From UBA1563 sp037440065 (GTDB taxonomy: Bacteria > Bacteroidota > Ignavibacteria > Ignavibacteriales > Ignavibacteriaceae): DNA of 64,000 nt. Shown here piece after piece: positions 36,804-45,993 of this stretch. Both the position numbers and the translations under genes were made by a program. The stretch is from NCBI GenBank assembly GCA_037440065.1, contig JBBIUV010000015.1:248001-312000 (forward strand), given 5' to 3'. The notes below the pieces were generated by a model that saw only the letters and a program-made list of their open reading frames with translations, was not told the origin of the DNA and did no database searches. How positions within the stretch are numbered: the stretch's first letter is position 1; each line of letters starts with the position of its first letter.

Positions 36804-37823
36804 TTATTGTGTGGGTACATAGTAACTGGAATCGGCTGAAAATATTATTTTGCTGTTATCATTAGTTAATCGTGGATTTGAAATAAAGTTACCAACGAGA
36901 GGAAGATTGATCATAGCTATTTTTTTTAATTCATAATTGTAAGTATATAAGAATGGGTAAATTTTATCTGCATAAGATACCCACTTTCCATCTTTTGAAT
37001 AATGAGCATCTCTGCCTGACTGAATTAGTAGGTTAGTCGAATAATTTTCTAGCTCAACCTCATATATTTTATTATTAACTGTCGTGAATAGGATTGTATT
37101 CCATGGTGAAACTTCGAAATTTATAACATGACTATTTTTGTCTCCTAAGTATAACAAAGTGTCTGTCCCATCAATTAAGTTTATTAATTTCAAGGAATAG
37201 TTCACTGTGAGATGGTAATAAAGGATATACACCGCTGATTTCCCATCAGAAGTAAAGTTGGAGGAATAAACAAACTTTGAATTCGAAGAATCTCTGAGTT
37301 GTTTAAAGTTCTTTCCATCAACATCCATTATATACACCCCTGATGGATGACTAAATAAAATCTGATTTCCTAAAGGAGAAATATTCCAACCCCACAAAAA
37401 ATTGATAGAGCCTGGTAAAGTTAGTTTCGTTAAACCGGTACCGTTGGTATTCATAAAGTAGTAGGAATAGTCCGTTCGATTTAAACAAATATTTTTTTCG
37501 TTTAATGACAACCACAAATTGTTAAACCGATACGGACTCAGTTGATGTTTATTAGCGCCATCAGTATTCATAGAATAAACAGTGTAATCGTTAAGATAAA
37601 AAATTGTATCACCTGTCTGGGAAAGAATAAAGTTATCGCCGTTTGCCAGCAATTTAAGATTTGTGCCGTCAGTGTTAATTGAATAAATTCGCAACACACT
37701 TTTTAATTCCGGCTTGCGTTCATGCCCATCATCAAGTAATCCACAAGAATAAAAAACTGATAGCGATGTAATAACAGCTAATAATGCTAGTATAGATTTA
37801 CTGAAGCACATAAAACTTTTCAT
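36804..37823 (-). CDS. TolB-like beta-propeller lipoprotein
   Basis: The 339-residue protein has a lipoprotein signal with lipobox FYSC (Cys27) and repeated DGTNLKLL, DGANKHQLS, NGTGLTKLT and DGKNFKQLRDS motifs, each preceded by 'YSMNT'-like strands. These are the DPP4N/PD40 blades of TolB-like propellers. No enzyme motif is visible. It would sit in the outer or inner membrane facing the periplasm. It runs toward ccmF and may share its terminator. Confidence 0.75.
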   Translation of the reverse strand: MKSFMCFSKSILALLAVITSLSVFYSCGLLDDGHERKPELKSVLRIYSINTDGTNLKLLANGDNFILSQTGDTIFYLNDYTVYSMNTDGANKHQLSPYRFNNLWLSLNEKNICLNRTDYSYYFMNTNGTGLTKLTLPGSINFLWGWNISPLGNQILFSHPSGVYIMDVDGKNFKQLRDSSNSKFVYSSNFTSDGKSAVYILYYHLTVNYSLKLINLIDGTDTLLYLGDKNSHVINFEVSPWNTILFTTVNNKIYEVELENYSTNLLIQSGRDAHYSKDGKWVSYADKIYPFLYTYNYELKKIAMINLPLVGNFISNPRLTNDNSKIIFSADSSYYVPTQ

Positions 37824-37888
37824 CTTTCCCTCATATTTAATTTATTTTTTCTGTAGCTTAAAACTTTCTTTAACAACGAAACAATGAT

Positions 37889-38467
37889 TTATTCACTGCC
37901 TTTTTGTTTTAAAGGATATTTCTCATTCACAAACTTTTCTGTTCGCATGTGGAGATATGAAAACAAATAGCCGAACCCGATTCCTAAAATTGCTCCGCCG
38001 AGAATATCGGAGGGATAATGGAGTCCCAGGTAAACTCGCGAGATTGCAATTAAGGAAGCAACGGTTATTAAATACCATTTTGTTTTTGGATATAACAGCA
38101 AAAAGAAGAATCCAACTGCAAAATTATTTAAAGCATGGTTTGATGGGAATGAAAATGTTCCCGTACAGCCTAATGGAGTAAGAACATCCGGTAATGCGTT
38201 GCACGGACGCAACCGCTGAAATATTTCTTTTATCACTTTTGCTCCAAGTTGATCTGTTGCGGCAACTAATAGCAAAACAAGTAAGGCGGCAATCCTTCCT
38301 TTTCTGCCTCCTTTTATTGTAAGGTAAAGCAAAGCAATTATATAAACGGGGAACCAATGCCGAACATTTGTAATGAAGGAAAAGAAGATATCCAAAACTC
38401 CGCATGAGAGGGTGTGGTTTATAAAATAGAAAATAGAAAGATCAAGTTGTTTCAGCACTTCAGCCAT
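37889..38467 (-). CDS. PAP2 superfamily membrane phosphatase
   Basis: The 192-residue protein has about five or six membrane helices and the three phosphatase motifs: KEIFQRLRP, FPSNHALN and SRVYLGLHYPSDILGG. The catalytic histidines are those of the second and third motif. The second motif has PSNH instead of the common PSGH. Candidates are undecaprenyl pyrophosphate or lipid phosphate phosphatase. The substrate is not settled by sequence. It is upstream of the TolB-like gene on the same strand. Confidence 0.88.
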   Translation of the reverse strand: MAEVLKQLDLSIFYFINHTLSCGVLDIFFSFITNVRHWFPVYIIALLYLTIKGGRKGRIAALLVLLLVAATDQLGAKVIKEIFQRLRPCNALPDVLTPLGCTGTFSFPSNHALNNFAVGFFFLLLYPKTKWYLITVASLIAISRVYLGLHYPSDILGGAILGIGFGYLFSYLHMRTEKFVNEKYPLKQKGSE

Positions 38468-38586
38468 TTTTTCTTTTCCTTTGAAAAATTCTTTCTAAAT
38501 ACTAATTTAGAACAGTATTAAATCGATTACTTAAAATTCAATACTAGGTAGAAGAAGTTTTTAAAAATTACTCAGTCAAGTTATCA

Positions 38587-41250
38587 ATGGCAAAATCAAA
38601 TCCCAAATATTCACTCTTAAGCTTTCTAACAGATCCAACCGCCTTATTTGATGACCGCAAGTACGAATACATTAAAAAGGAATCGGAAGAATATCTTATC
38701 ATTCCTTTAAAAGTTATTACGCTGCTCATCGCCATCTCGGGATTATTCGCAATGGTTTTTGAAGTGCGGCACTTCTCTGAGTTTTCGTTCCAGGTATATG
38801 GAACGCGCTTAGCTTCAACCCTGGTAGCTTTTATTATTCTTGTTATTCTTAACACCAAGCACGCGTTAAAAAGACCGGTATTGCTTGTTCACACATTATT
38901 GGTTACGATAATTGTTTCAAGCGGATATATGATTTACCTAATGCCGTCAACGCTTATTGTTAATACGCAAATCGTCGGATTAATGATCTTCACTTCGGCA
39001 TTGTTCCTCAGCTGGGAAGTAAAAAACCAGATCATCGTTTCCATTTATTACAACATTGTTTTTGCCGGTGCAATACTTATAAACGGGAACAATATTTATT
39101 TCCTCCCGAATATGTTTGAGTCGGTAATTTTTGTACTCTTCCTAAGTGTTATCTCTGTTGTTGGGAGCGCGGTAAGTTTTAAACTTCGATCCGAACTGGC
39201 GGAAAAATCTTACAAGATGAATTTATCAGAAAAGAAATTCCGCTCTATTATAAAGAACTCAGCCGAAGGAATTTTTCAATCTACTTTTGATGGAAGATTT
39301 GTAACTACTAATCCTGCGCTAGCAAAAATTCTTGGTTATGAAAGTGAATATGAATTGCGAAAAATGAATATCGCAAAAGATATTTACATGAATCCCGAAG
39401 ACCGTACAAAGCTGATTGAAATTTTAAAAGAACATAAGGAAGTCCGCAACCTCCGCGTTCCATTAAGGAGAAAAGACGGAAGCCCGGTGATGGTTATTCT
39501 AAACGACCGGCTTGTAAAAGATGAAGAGGGAAGATTCTTCTTTGAGGGAAATATGCAGGACATTACCGAACAGATAAATTTAGAGAGGGAGCGGAAGAAA
39601 GCTGAAGAAAAACTCCGGCAAGAAATGTTAAAATCGGAAGCGCTTGCAAACGATGCGGTCCATTCAAGCGAAGCAAAAAGTATTTTCCTTGCAAACATGA
39701 GTCACGAGATCCGCACACCGATGAACGGAATTATTGGATTTTTAAATCTCATTGAGCAGGGCGCCTATCGCAGCTCCGAAGAGTTGCATGATTTTGTTAA
39801 AACCGCAAGACAGTCGGCAGAATCGTTACTTGATCTTATTAACGATATTTTGGATTTCTCTAAGATTGAAGCCGGAAAACTTCAACTGGAAGAAGAAGAT
39901 TTAAATCTCCGCGAACTTATAACCAGTGCGCTGCAACCAGTTTCTACCAAGGTAAATGAAAAGAGATTAAAGGTTATGGTTGATGTTGATCCAGGTACAA
40001 CTCCATTGTTGATCGGAGACAGCAAACGGCTAAGACAAGTTTACATCAATCTTATTTCCAATGCTGTAAAATTTACGGATAAAGGACACATTCGTATTAC
40101 GGTTAATTCGGAGAAGATCGATCAAGAAAGAATAAAAATTATTTCCGCCATTGAAGATACCGGAGTTGGAATTCCGCGTGAGAAAATGGACGCTCTTTTC
40201 AAATCCTTCTCTCAAATTGATGGAACCATGTCTAGAAAATATGGCGGTACAGGATTAGGATTGGCAATTTGTAAAGAACTCGTTTCTCTTATGAACGGCT
40301 CAATTAAAGTTGATCCTGATTATTCCAAAGGAAGCCGGTTTGTCTTCTCGGTTATTTTAAGAAAACAAAAAAATACTTCTCTCTTCAATGCAATTAAAAG
40401 TCAGGCTAAAACTGCCGAGATCGAAGCTTCCGGACGTGACAAAATTAAAGAACCGGAACTCTCAAAAGATGAGTTACGTGATCTGCGGTCGCGGTTTAAA
40501 GTTTTATTAGTTGAAGATAATCCGGTAAATCAAAAAGTGGCTTCCAAAATTCTTGCTCAAGCCGGATTCCAGATTGATGCCGTGAATAACGGGCGAGAAG
40601 CTTACGATACAATGCTTGCTGCCGCCAGATACGATTTGATCCTCATGGATATTCAGATGCCGGAAATGGATGGCTGGACTGCAACACAAAAGATAAGAGA
40701 GATAAAAGGAATCGGCGAAACGATCCCGATAATTGCAATGACTGCTCACGCACTTATTGGTGATAAAGATAAATGTCTTGCCGCCGGAATGAATGATTAT
40801 ATTTCTAAACCAATTAAAACCGATGAATTTCTTGCACTGCTTGATAAGTGGTTAAACGTCGGCAAAATAACGGGAGAAACAATCGAAGTGGAAAATAATA
40901 ACGAACAAGAAGAAACCAGTCAAGTTTTTGATAAAGTGCAATTCTCATCGATGAGTATGGACGATAAAGAATTTCAATTTGATTTGATTTCAACTTTTCT
41001 TGCCGATACATCTGAACGGATAACTAAACTTGAAGATTATTTTCAGAACCGCGATTTTGCCAAAGCTGGAGCAGAGGGACATACTATTAAGGGAGCCAGT
41101 TACGCGTTAGGTGCTAATTTGTTGGGTGATATTGCCAAGGCGCTTGAATTTGCAGGAAAGGATGGCGATCTGCAAGAAGCAAGACAACAAATTCCAAAAC
41201 TAAAACAAGCATTTGAATTGACTAAGAAAGCAATGCAAGTTTACTTATAG
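38587..41250 (+). CDS. Hybrid sensor histidine kinase with PAS, receiver and Hpt domains
   Basis: The 887-residue protein contains six N-terminal membrane helices (about 35-205) and a PAS domain (about 215-335). HisKA with His373 in NMSHEIRTPMNG, HATPase_c (GTGLGLAICKELV), a receiver domain with Asp688 in LILMDIQMPEMDG and an Hpt domain with His832 in EGHTIKGASYALGA follow. All phosphorelay residues are present, so it can carry out an internal His-Asp-His relay. The output regulator is not adjacent. It is divergent from the PAP2 gene. Confidence 0.93.
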   Translation: MAKSNPKYSLLSFLTDPTALFDDRKYEYIKKESEEYLIIPLKVITLLIAISGLFAMVFEVRHFSEFSFQVYGTRLASTLVAFIILVILNTKHALKRPVLLVHTLLVTIIVSSGYMIYLMPSTLIVNTQIVGLMIFTSALFLSWEVKNQIIVSIYYNIVFAGAILINGNNIYFLPNMFESVIFVLFLSVISVVGSAVSFKLRSELAEKSYKMNLSEKKFRSIIKNSAEGIFQSTFDGRFVTTNPALAKILGYESEYELRKMNIAKDIYMNPEDRTKLIEILKEHKEVRNLRVPLRRKDGSPVMVILNDRLVKDEEGRFFFEGNMQDITEQINLERERKKAEEKLRQEMLKSEALANDAVHSSEAKSIFLANMSHEIRTPMNGIIGFLNLIEQGAYRSSEELHDFVKTARQSAESLLDLINDILDFSKIEAGKLQLEEEDLNLRELITSALQPVSTKVNEKRLKVMVDVDPGTTPLLIGDSKRLRQVYINLISNAVKFTDKGHIRITVNSEKIDQERIKIISAIEDTGVGIPREKMDALFKSFSQIDGTMSRKYGGTGLGLAICKELVSLMNGSIKVDPDYSKGSRFVFSVILRKQKNTSLFNAIKSQAKTAEIEASGRDKIKEPELSKDELRDLRSRFKVLLVEDNPVNQKVASKILAQAGFQIDAVNNGREAYDTMLAAARYDLILMDIQMPEMDGWTATQKIREIKGIGETIPIIAMTAHALIGDKDKCLAAGMNDYISKPIKTDEFLALLDKWLNVGKITGETIEVENNNEQEETSQVFDKVQFSSMSMDDKEFQFDLISTFLADTSERITKLEDYFQNRDFAKAGAEGHTIKGASYALGANLLGDIAKALEFAGKDGDLQEARQQIPKLKQAFELTKKAMQVYL

Positions 41251-41281
41251 GTGATGAACATTTCTTTGTAGAGATTTTATT

Positions 41282-41306
41282 AGAGACTTGCAACGCAAGT
41301 CTCTAC
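41282..41306. repeat. REP-like hairpin with CTAC foot
   Basis: A 10-bp perfect stem (AGAGACTTGC with GCAAGTCTCT, loop AAC) ends in CTAC, the complement of the GTAG foot of REP elements. A GTAGAGA half-copy lies just upstream at 41268. It falls between two convergent genes. Confidence 0.55.
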
Positions 41307-41308
41307 TG

Positions 41309-41521
41309 TTATTTTACTTCCACCGCCGAATAACCGGCTTTTTTCAAGAGATCAACAATTGATTCTGAAGATAGCGATTCACTCTTTACCGAAAGAATTC
41401 TCTCCGGATTTTCAAGATCAACTTTCCATTCATCAATCTGTTTTTCTCCATCAAGGAACGGAGTAACTTTTGCAATGCATCCATTGCATTTAATGTTTGT
41501 TTTGAATAATAATTCCGACAT
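41309..41521 (-). CDS. copZ: HMA-domain copper chaperone (CopZ-like)
   Basis: The 70-residue protein is a single heavy-metal-associated domain with metal ligands Cys12 and Cys15 in KCNGCIAKV and the typical beta-alpha-beta pattern. The usual Met before the first Cys is missing (IKCNGC rather than MxCxxC). It lies 10 bases after copA on the same strand and should deliver or accept Cu(I) for that pump. Confidence 0.8.
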   Translation of the reverse strand: MSELLFKTNIKCNGCIAKVTPFLDGEKQIDEWKVDLENPERILSVKSESLSSESIVDLLKKAGYSAVEVK

Positions 41522-41531
41522 GATATTTCCT

Positions 41532-43754
41532 TTAAGATAATTTTATACTTTTTAAGCGTAAACTATTGGAGACCACAGAAACCGAACTCATTGCCATAGA
41601 AATTCCGGCGAGCATCGGATCAATTTGAAAACCGGTGAAAGGGAAAAAAACTCCCGCTGCAACCGGTATTAAAACAACGTTATAAACAAATGCCCAAAAT
41701 AAATTTTGCTTTATCGTTTTTACGGTTGCACGCGAAAGAGTAATTGCTTTTACAATTGAAAATAAATCAGATTTCATCAACGTAACTTGCGCAACATCCA
41801 TTGCAATATCTGTTCCCTTTGCCATTGCAATGCTCACATCGGCAACTGTTAAAGCTTGAGCGTCGTTTATCCCGTCTCCCACCATTCCCACAATATTATT
41901 TTCTTTTTGGATTTGCTTAACGAACTCTGCTTTCTGCAAAGGAAGTAATTCGGATTGAAATGAATCGATACCGACTTTTTTTGCAACCGCATAAGCTGTT
42001 TGGTGATTATCACCCGTAAGCATAAAAACTTTGATTCCCATTTTTTTTAGCTGATGGATCGCTTCTTTAGAGGTTTCTTTTATCGCATCGGCAATAGCTA
42101 TTAAACAAAGCGTTTGTTGTTCATCAGCAAAAAATATGATTGAGTTTGCTTCCGCTTTTAATTCCACAGCGCGGTGTTGAAGTTCATCATCAACCAAAAT
42201 GTTTTGCTGAAAAAGAAAAACTTCATTCCCGATGAAATATTTACTGCCTCCGGAGGTTGCAACTACTCCTTTACCGGTTACCGATTCAAACGAATCAATC
42301 TCAATTTTTTTATGTGTTTCCGTCGTAAAATGATTAACGATTGCAGAAGCTAAAGGATGTTCAGATTTACTCTCAATAGAATATAAAATGTTCTCGAGAT
42401 CATTTTTATTAAGTACCCCTTTTTGCCAGATCACTTCAACAACTTTGGGATTTCCTTCCGTGATCGTTCCGGTTTTGTCAAGGATCAACGCATTCATCTT
42501 GTGAGCCTTTTCCAAACTCTCGGCATCTTTAATAAGAATTCCGTTTTGCGCTCCTTTTCCAATCCCGACCATTAATGCGGTTGGTGTTGCTAATCCAAGC
42601 GCGCACGGACATGCAATGATTAGTACGGTTATCATCGAAGTAACTGCGTGAATAAAATGGGCACTTCCACCGATAGCGATCCACAAGAAAAAAGTAAGTA
42701 GGGAAATTCCCACCACAACTGGCACAAACACCGAAGCGATTTTATCAACTAATTTTTGTACAGGAGCCTTACTGCTTTGCGCTTCCTGCACTTGCTGAAT
42801 AATTTGTGCGAGCAGTGTTTCTTCTCCAATTTGAAGCGCTTCAATTTGTAAACTTCCTTTTTGATTCAACGTTCCGGTAAAAACTTTGTCGCCGGATTTT
42901 TTCAAAACGGGAAGTGATTCTCCGGTTAACATACTTTCATCTAAATATGATTCACCCTTTACAACTTTTCCATCAACTGCGATGCGTTCACCCGGTTTTA
43001 CAATTATTATTTCGCTTCTCAAAATTTCTTTAACGGAAATGGGAATTTCTTTTCCATCTCGAATAACCGTAACAATATTCGGCTGAAGGTTCATCAATTT
43101 TTTTATGGCTTCCGCTGACCGGTGTTTTGCTTTTTCTTCAAGAAATTTTCCGAGAAGAATGAACGAAACGATAACTGCGGCAGATTCAAAATAAATCTGG
43201 GGTTCAAATCCACGCGAAATTAAAAACGTAGGATACACCACATTTAAAAGACTAAAGAAAAAAGCTATTCCGGTACTTAACGCTACCAGCGTATCCATAT
43301 TGGTTTGTAAATGTTTTCCCTTTTGATATGCCTGGATAAAAAAGTCTTTTCCAAAATAAAACAAGATTACACCGGTCAATAGCGTTAAAATCCATTTAGT
43401 ACTTTCCGCCGGATGATGGAAAAACATTGCAAGGACAACCACCGGTAAGGTTAGAATCAAGGAGAAAATTACATTTGTCTTAGCTTTTGCAAGCTTTAAG
43501 TTCCGTTCCTCATCAAATTGCTGCGGAGTTTTAGTTTCATCAATTAGTAAGTCGTAACCGACGCTTTGTACCGCCTCTTTCATTTGATTAGGAGAAACCA
43601 GTCCGGGATTAAATTCAACCATTACGGTGTTGTCTGCGTAATTAACTGATGCGGAGAAAACTCCGCTTTGGGTTTTTAGAATTGATTCTACACTAACCGC
43701 GCACGCGGAACAGGTCATCCCGTTTACGGGAAATATTTTTTTATCGTTTTTCAT
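41532..43754 (-). CDS. copA: Copper-exporting P1B-type ATPase
   Basis: The 740-residue protein has one N-terminal HMA domain (GMTCSAC, Cys15 and Cys18) and eight membrane helices. The membrane metal motif is CPCALGLATPTA. The phosphorylation site is DKTGTITEG, SEHPLA is in the nucleotide domain, and the hinge is GDGINDAQAL. The last helix pair has YNVVLIPVAAG and MAMSSVSVVSNSLRLK, the Cu(I) signature. It exports Cu(I) from the cytoplasm. It lies downstream of the HMA-AraC regulator and upstream of copZ. Confidence 0.95.
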   Translation of the reverse strand: MKNDKKIFPVNGMTCSACAVSVESILKTQSGVFSASVNYADNTVMVEFNPGLVSPNQMKEAVQSVGYDLLIDETKTPQQFDEERNLKLAKAKTNVIFSLILTLPVVVLAMFFHHPAESTKWILTLLTGVILFYFGKDFFIQAYQKGKHLQTNMDTLVALSTGIAFFFSLLNVVYPTFLISRGFEPQIYFESAAVIVSFILLGKFLEEKAKHRSAEAIKKLMNLQPNIVTVIRDGKEIPISVKEILRSEIIIVKPGERIAVDGKVVKGESYLDESMLTGESLPVLKKSGDKVFTGTLNQKGSLQIEALQIGEETLLAQIIQQVQEAQSSKAPVQKLVDKIASVFVPVVVGISLLTFFLWIAIGGSAHFIHAVTSMITVLIIACPCALGLATPTALMVGIGKGAQNGILIKDAESLEKAHKMNALILDKTGTITEGNPKVVEVIWQKGVLNKNDLENILYSIESKSEHPLASAIVNHFTTETHKKIEIDSFESVTGKGVVATSGGSKYFIGNEVFLFQQNILVDDELQHRAVELKAEANSIIFFADEQQTLCLIAIADAIKETSKEAIHQLKKMGIKVFMLTGDNHQTAYAVAKKVGIDSFQSELLPLQKAEFVKQIQKENNIVGMVGDGINDAQALTVADVSIAMAKGTDIAMDVAQVTLMKSDLFSIVKAITLSRATVKTIKQNLFWAFVYNVVLIPVAAGVFFPFTGFQIDPMLAGISMAMSSVSVVSNSLRLKSIKLS

Positions 43755-43783
43755 TCTCGTTGTGAACTAATAATTTTATTTTA

Positions 43784-43802
43784 ATTTTTCCGTACGAAAA
43801 AT
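43784..43802. promoter_or_regulatory. Candidate operator dyad upstream of copA
   Basis: ATTTTTC-CGTACG-AAAAAT forms a near-perfect dyad 30 bases upstream of the copA start, in the gap after the AraC-type regulator gene. It is the best candidate binding site for that regulator. Confidence 0.35.
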
Positions 43803-43856
43803 ATGGAACGACAGGCGAAGTTCGTTATAAAATTTTAGATTTGGTTTGTAAGATTG

Positions 43857-44435
43857 TTATTGCGGAGTAAGTTTATCGAGCGACTTCCGCTGTTTAATCT
43901 TGAGATTTTTAAATTGCGTGGGGGTTAATCCCGTTACCTGTTTGAATTGATTGGATAGATGAGCAACACTACTGTAACCGAGTTTGAAAGACATTTCGCT
44001 TAGCGTAAAATCATTGTAAACCAACCATTCTTTTACGCGTTCTACTTTTTGCAGAATGAAAAATTTTTCAATAGTGATGCTGGTTACTGAAGAGAAAAGG
44101 GAAGTGAGATAATGATAATCTTTCTTCAGTTTTTCTGAAAGATAGTCTGAAAAGTTGATGTTCATGTTTTCAAGTTTGTTCTGATATATCAACTCGATGA
44201 TGGTTGTTTTGATCGTATCAACAAGCTGCGCTTTTTTATCTTCGATCAATTCAAAACCGTTTTTCTCAAGAATGATTCTTATCGCTTCAAGTGTTGTTTC
44301 GTCGGGAAGTGAAACCACAGCTTTGCCGAGCTCCACCGATTGTATGGAACAGCCGAGATTTTCTAATTCGTCATGCACAACCTTTATACACCGGTTGCAA
44401 ACCATGTTTTTGATATGTAGTTCGAGGTTTGTCAT
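43857..44435 (-). CDS. AraC-family regulator fused to an N-terminal metal-binding (HMA-like) domain
   Basis: Residues 1-65 form an HMA-like domain with MVCNRCIKVV (Cys13, Cys16) and a beta-alpha-beta pattern close to copper chaperones. After a helical linker, residues about 90-185 form an AraC helix-turn-helix (ERVKEWLVYNDFTLSEMSFKLGYSSVAHLSNQFKQVTGLTPTQF). The gene is 102 bases upstream of copA on the same strand. I infer a one-component sensor that reads Cu(I) through the cysteine pair and controls copA-copZ. Confidence 0.8.
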   Translation of the reverse strand: MTNLELHIKNMVCNRCIKVVHDELENLGCSIQSVELGKAVVSLPDETTLEAIRIILEKNGFELIEDKKAQLVDTIKTTIIELIYQNKLENMNINFSDYLSEKLKKDYHYLTSLFSSVTSITIEKFFILQKVERVKEWLVYNDFTLSEMSFKLGYSSVAHLSNQFKQVTGLTPTQFKNLKIKQRKSLDKLTPQ

Positions 44436-44513
44436 TTGTCATTTGTCATCTGTCATTAGTCAGAAGTCAATAGTCATTTTTTAAAAATGACCGTTGACCA
44501 ATGACTACCGACT
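44436..44513. repeat. GTCATTT tandem/inverted repeat block
   Basis: Several near copies of GTCATTTGTCAT-like units are followed by GTCAATAGTCATTTTT and its imperfect complement AAAAATGACCGTTGAC, giving a 16-bp stem with two mismatches. It separates the regulator gene from rocD and may terminate rocD. Confidence 0.55.
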
Positions 44514-44523
44514 TTTATCTATC

Positions 44524-45726
44524 TCACTCCATTACGAGAACTTCGGCAACTTTCTCCATTGCCCAGTCGATTTCTTCTTTTGTAATTACCAATGGAGGAG
44601 CAAACCGAATAACATTGGTATGCGTCTCTTTACAAAGTAATCCGCGGTCTTTTAGTGCTTCACAGAATCTTCTTGCACCGCCAGCTTCGGGATGCAGTTC
44701 AACGCCAATAAATAAACCTTTTCCGCGAATCTCTTTAACATGCTTTGATTTTATTCCATTTAATTTTTCTCTGAAATAATTTCCCATTTCAAAAGAATTT
44801 TCAGCCAACTTTTCTTCAAGCAGAACTTTTATACTTTCGCGGGCAATCGCTGCTCCAAGGGGATTTCCGCCGAATGTTGACCCGTGATCTCCCGGATTGA
44901 AAACACCGAGTAATTGTCTATCCGCCAAAACCGCCGATACGGGATAACAGCCGCCGGATAAAGCTTTGCCAATAATTACCGCATCGGGACGAATTTTTTC
45001 ATATTCGAACGCAAAAAGTTTTCCGCTTCTTCCTAAACCGGATTGAATTTCATCTGCAATAAAGAGAACATTATTTTTTCTGCAAATCTCAAATGCTTTT
45101 TGCAAGTAACCGTCCGGGGGAACAATTACTCCACCTTCGCCTTGTATCGGTTCAACTAAAAAAGCAACGGTGTCCTTGCCAATCATTTGTTCAAGTAATT
45201 CAACATCACCATAAGGAATAATTTTATAACCCGGTGTAAACGGACCAAATCCGTCTTTGTATTGTTCTTCCGTAGAAAAAGAAATTATCGAGATTGTTCT
45301 CCCGGAAAAATTATTTGTACAGCAGATAATTTCCGCCTTATTTTCTTCAACACCTTTAACTTTATAACCCCATTTGCGGGCAGCTTTCAAAGCCGTCTCA
45401 ACAGCTTCTGCGCCTGAGTTCATCGGAAGCATCATCTGGTAACCGGTTAATTCACACAGCTCTTTACAAAGAAATGGAAGCTGATCATTTCTGAAAGCGC
45501 GCGAAGTTAGGGTAACTTTTTCTAATTGTTCTTTAGCTTTGTTTACGATTCGGGGGTGGCAATGTCCTTGATTAACTGCCGAATAGGCTGCAAGACAGTC
45601 GAGATATTTATTTCCATCAACGTCCCAAACCCAGACACCTTTTGCTTTTTCGATAACAACATCCAGTGGATGATAATTGTGCGCACCAAAACGATCTTCA
45701 ATTCCAATAATTTCTTTAGTAGTCAT
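44524..45726 (-). CDS. rocD: Ornithine aminotransferase
   Basis: The 400-residue PLP enzyme shows GAHNYHPLDVVIEKAKGVWVWDVDGNKYLD at the N-terminus, MLPMNSGAEAVETALKAARKWGY, the PLP aspartate in LFIADEIQSGLGRSG and the lysine in IIGKALSGGCYPVSAVL. The motif AAYSAVNQGHCHPRI separates ornithine aminotransferase from acetylornithine relatives. It converts ornithine to glutamate-5-semialdehyde. ATG 45726 (MTTKEIIGIE) matches the family length; a start at 45753 would add a lysine-rich leader. Confidence 0.92.
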   Translation of the reverse strand: MTTKEIIGIEDRFGAHNYHPLDVVIEKAKGVWVWDVDGNKYLDCLAAYSAVNQGHCHPRIVNKAKEQLEKVTLTSRAFRNDQLPFLCKELCELTGYQMMLPMNSGAEAVETALKAARKWGYKVKGVEENKAEIICCTNNFSGRTISIISFSTEEQYKDGFGPFTPGYKIIPYGDVELLEQMIGKDTVAFLVEPIQGEGGVIVPPDGYLQKAFEICRKNNVLFIADEIQSGLGRSGKLFAFEYEKIRPDAVIIGKALSGGCYPVSAVLADRQLLGVFNPGDHGSTFGGNPLGAAIARESIKVLLEEKLAENSFEMGNYFREKLNGIKSKHVKEIRGKGLFIGVELHPEAGGARRFCEALKDRGLLCKETHTNVIRFAPPLVITKEEIDWAMEKVAEVLVME

Positions 45727-45993
45727 AAAGTATCCATATTTTTTTTTCTTCATTTATAATTTAAGAAATTAAATGCTGAAAGTCAGCAGCAGGAGAAAAA
45801 AGAAGCCGAACCGGTACCGATATCACCTTTTTCGCGATATTTTAAGCCTCTTTTAACAACTCCTTGGTAATCCCTCTCAGTTTTTTTAATTTAAGCGTGA
45901 AGTTAAAAGAAATCCCAAATAAATGAATTTATTGACTGACTCATCTATTGGTAGCGTGAGTGAATTGGCAATAACAACTTTCTGGAACAATGA

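Noticed and set aside
45783..45890. 35-codon minus-strand open stretch ending SASFFSCC, upstream of rocD
   Set aside because: It has no ATG, GTG or TTG start and is closed upstream by an in-frame stop. It might be a gene remnant, but nothing supports expression.
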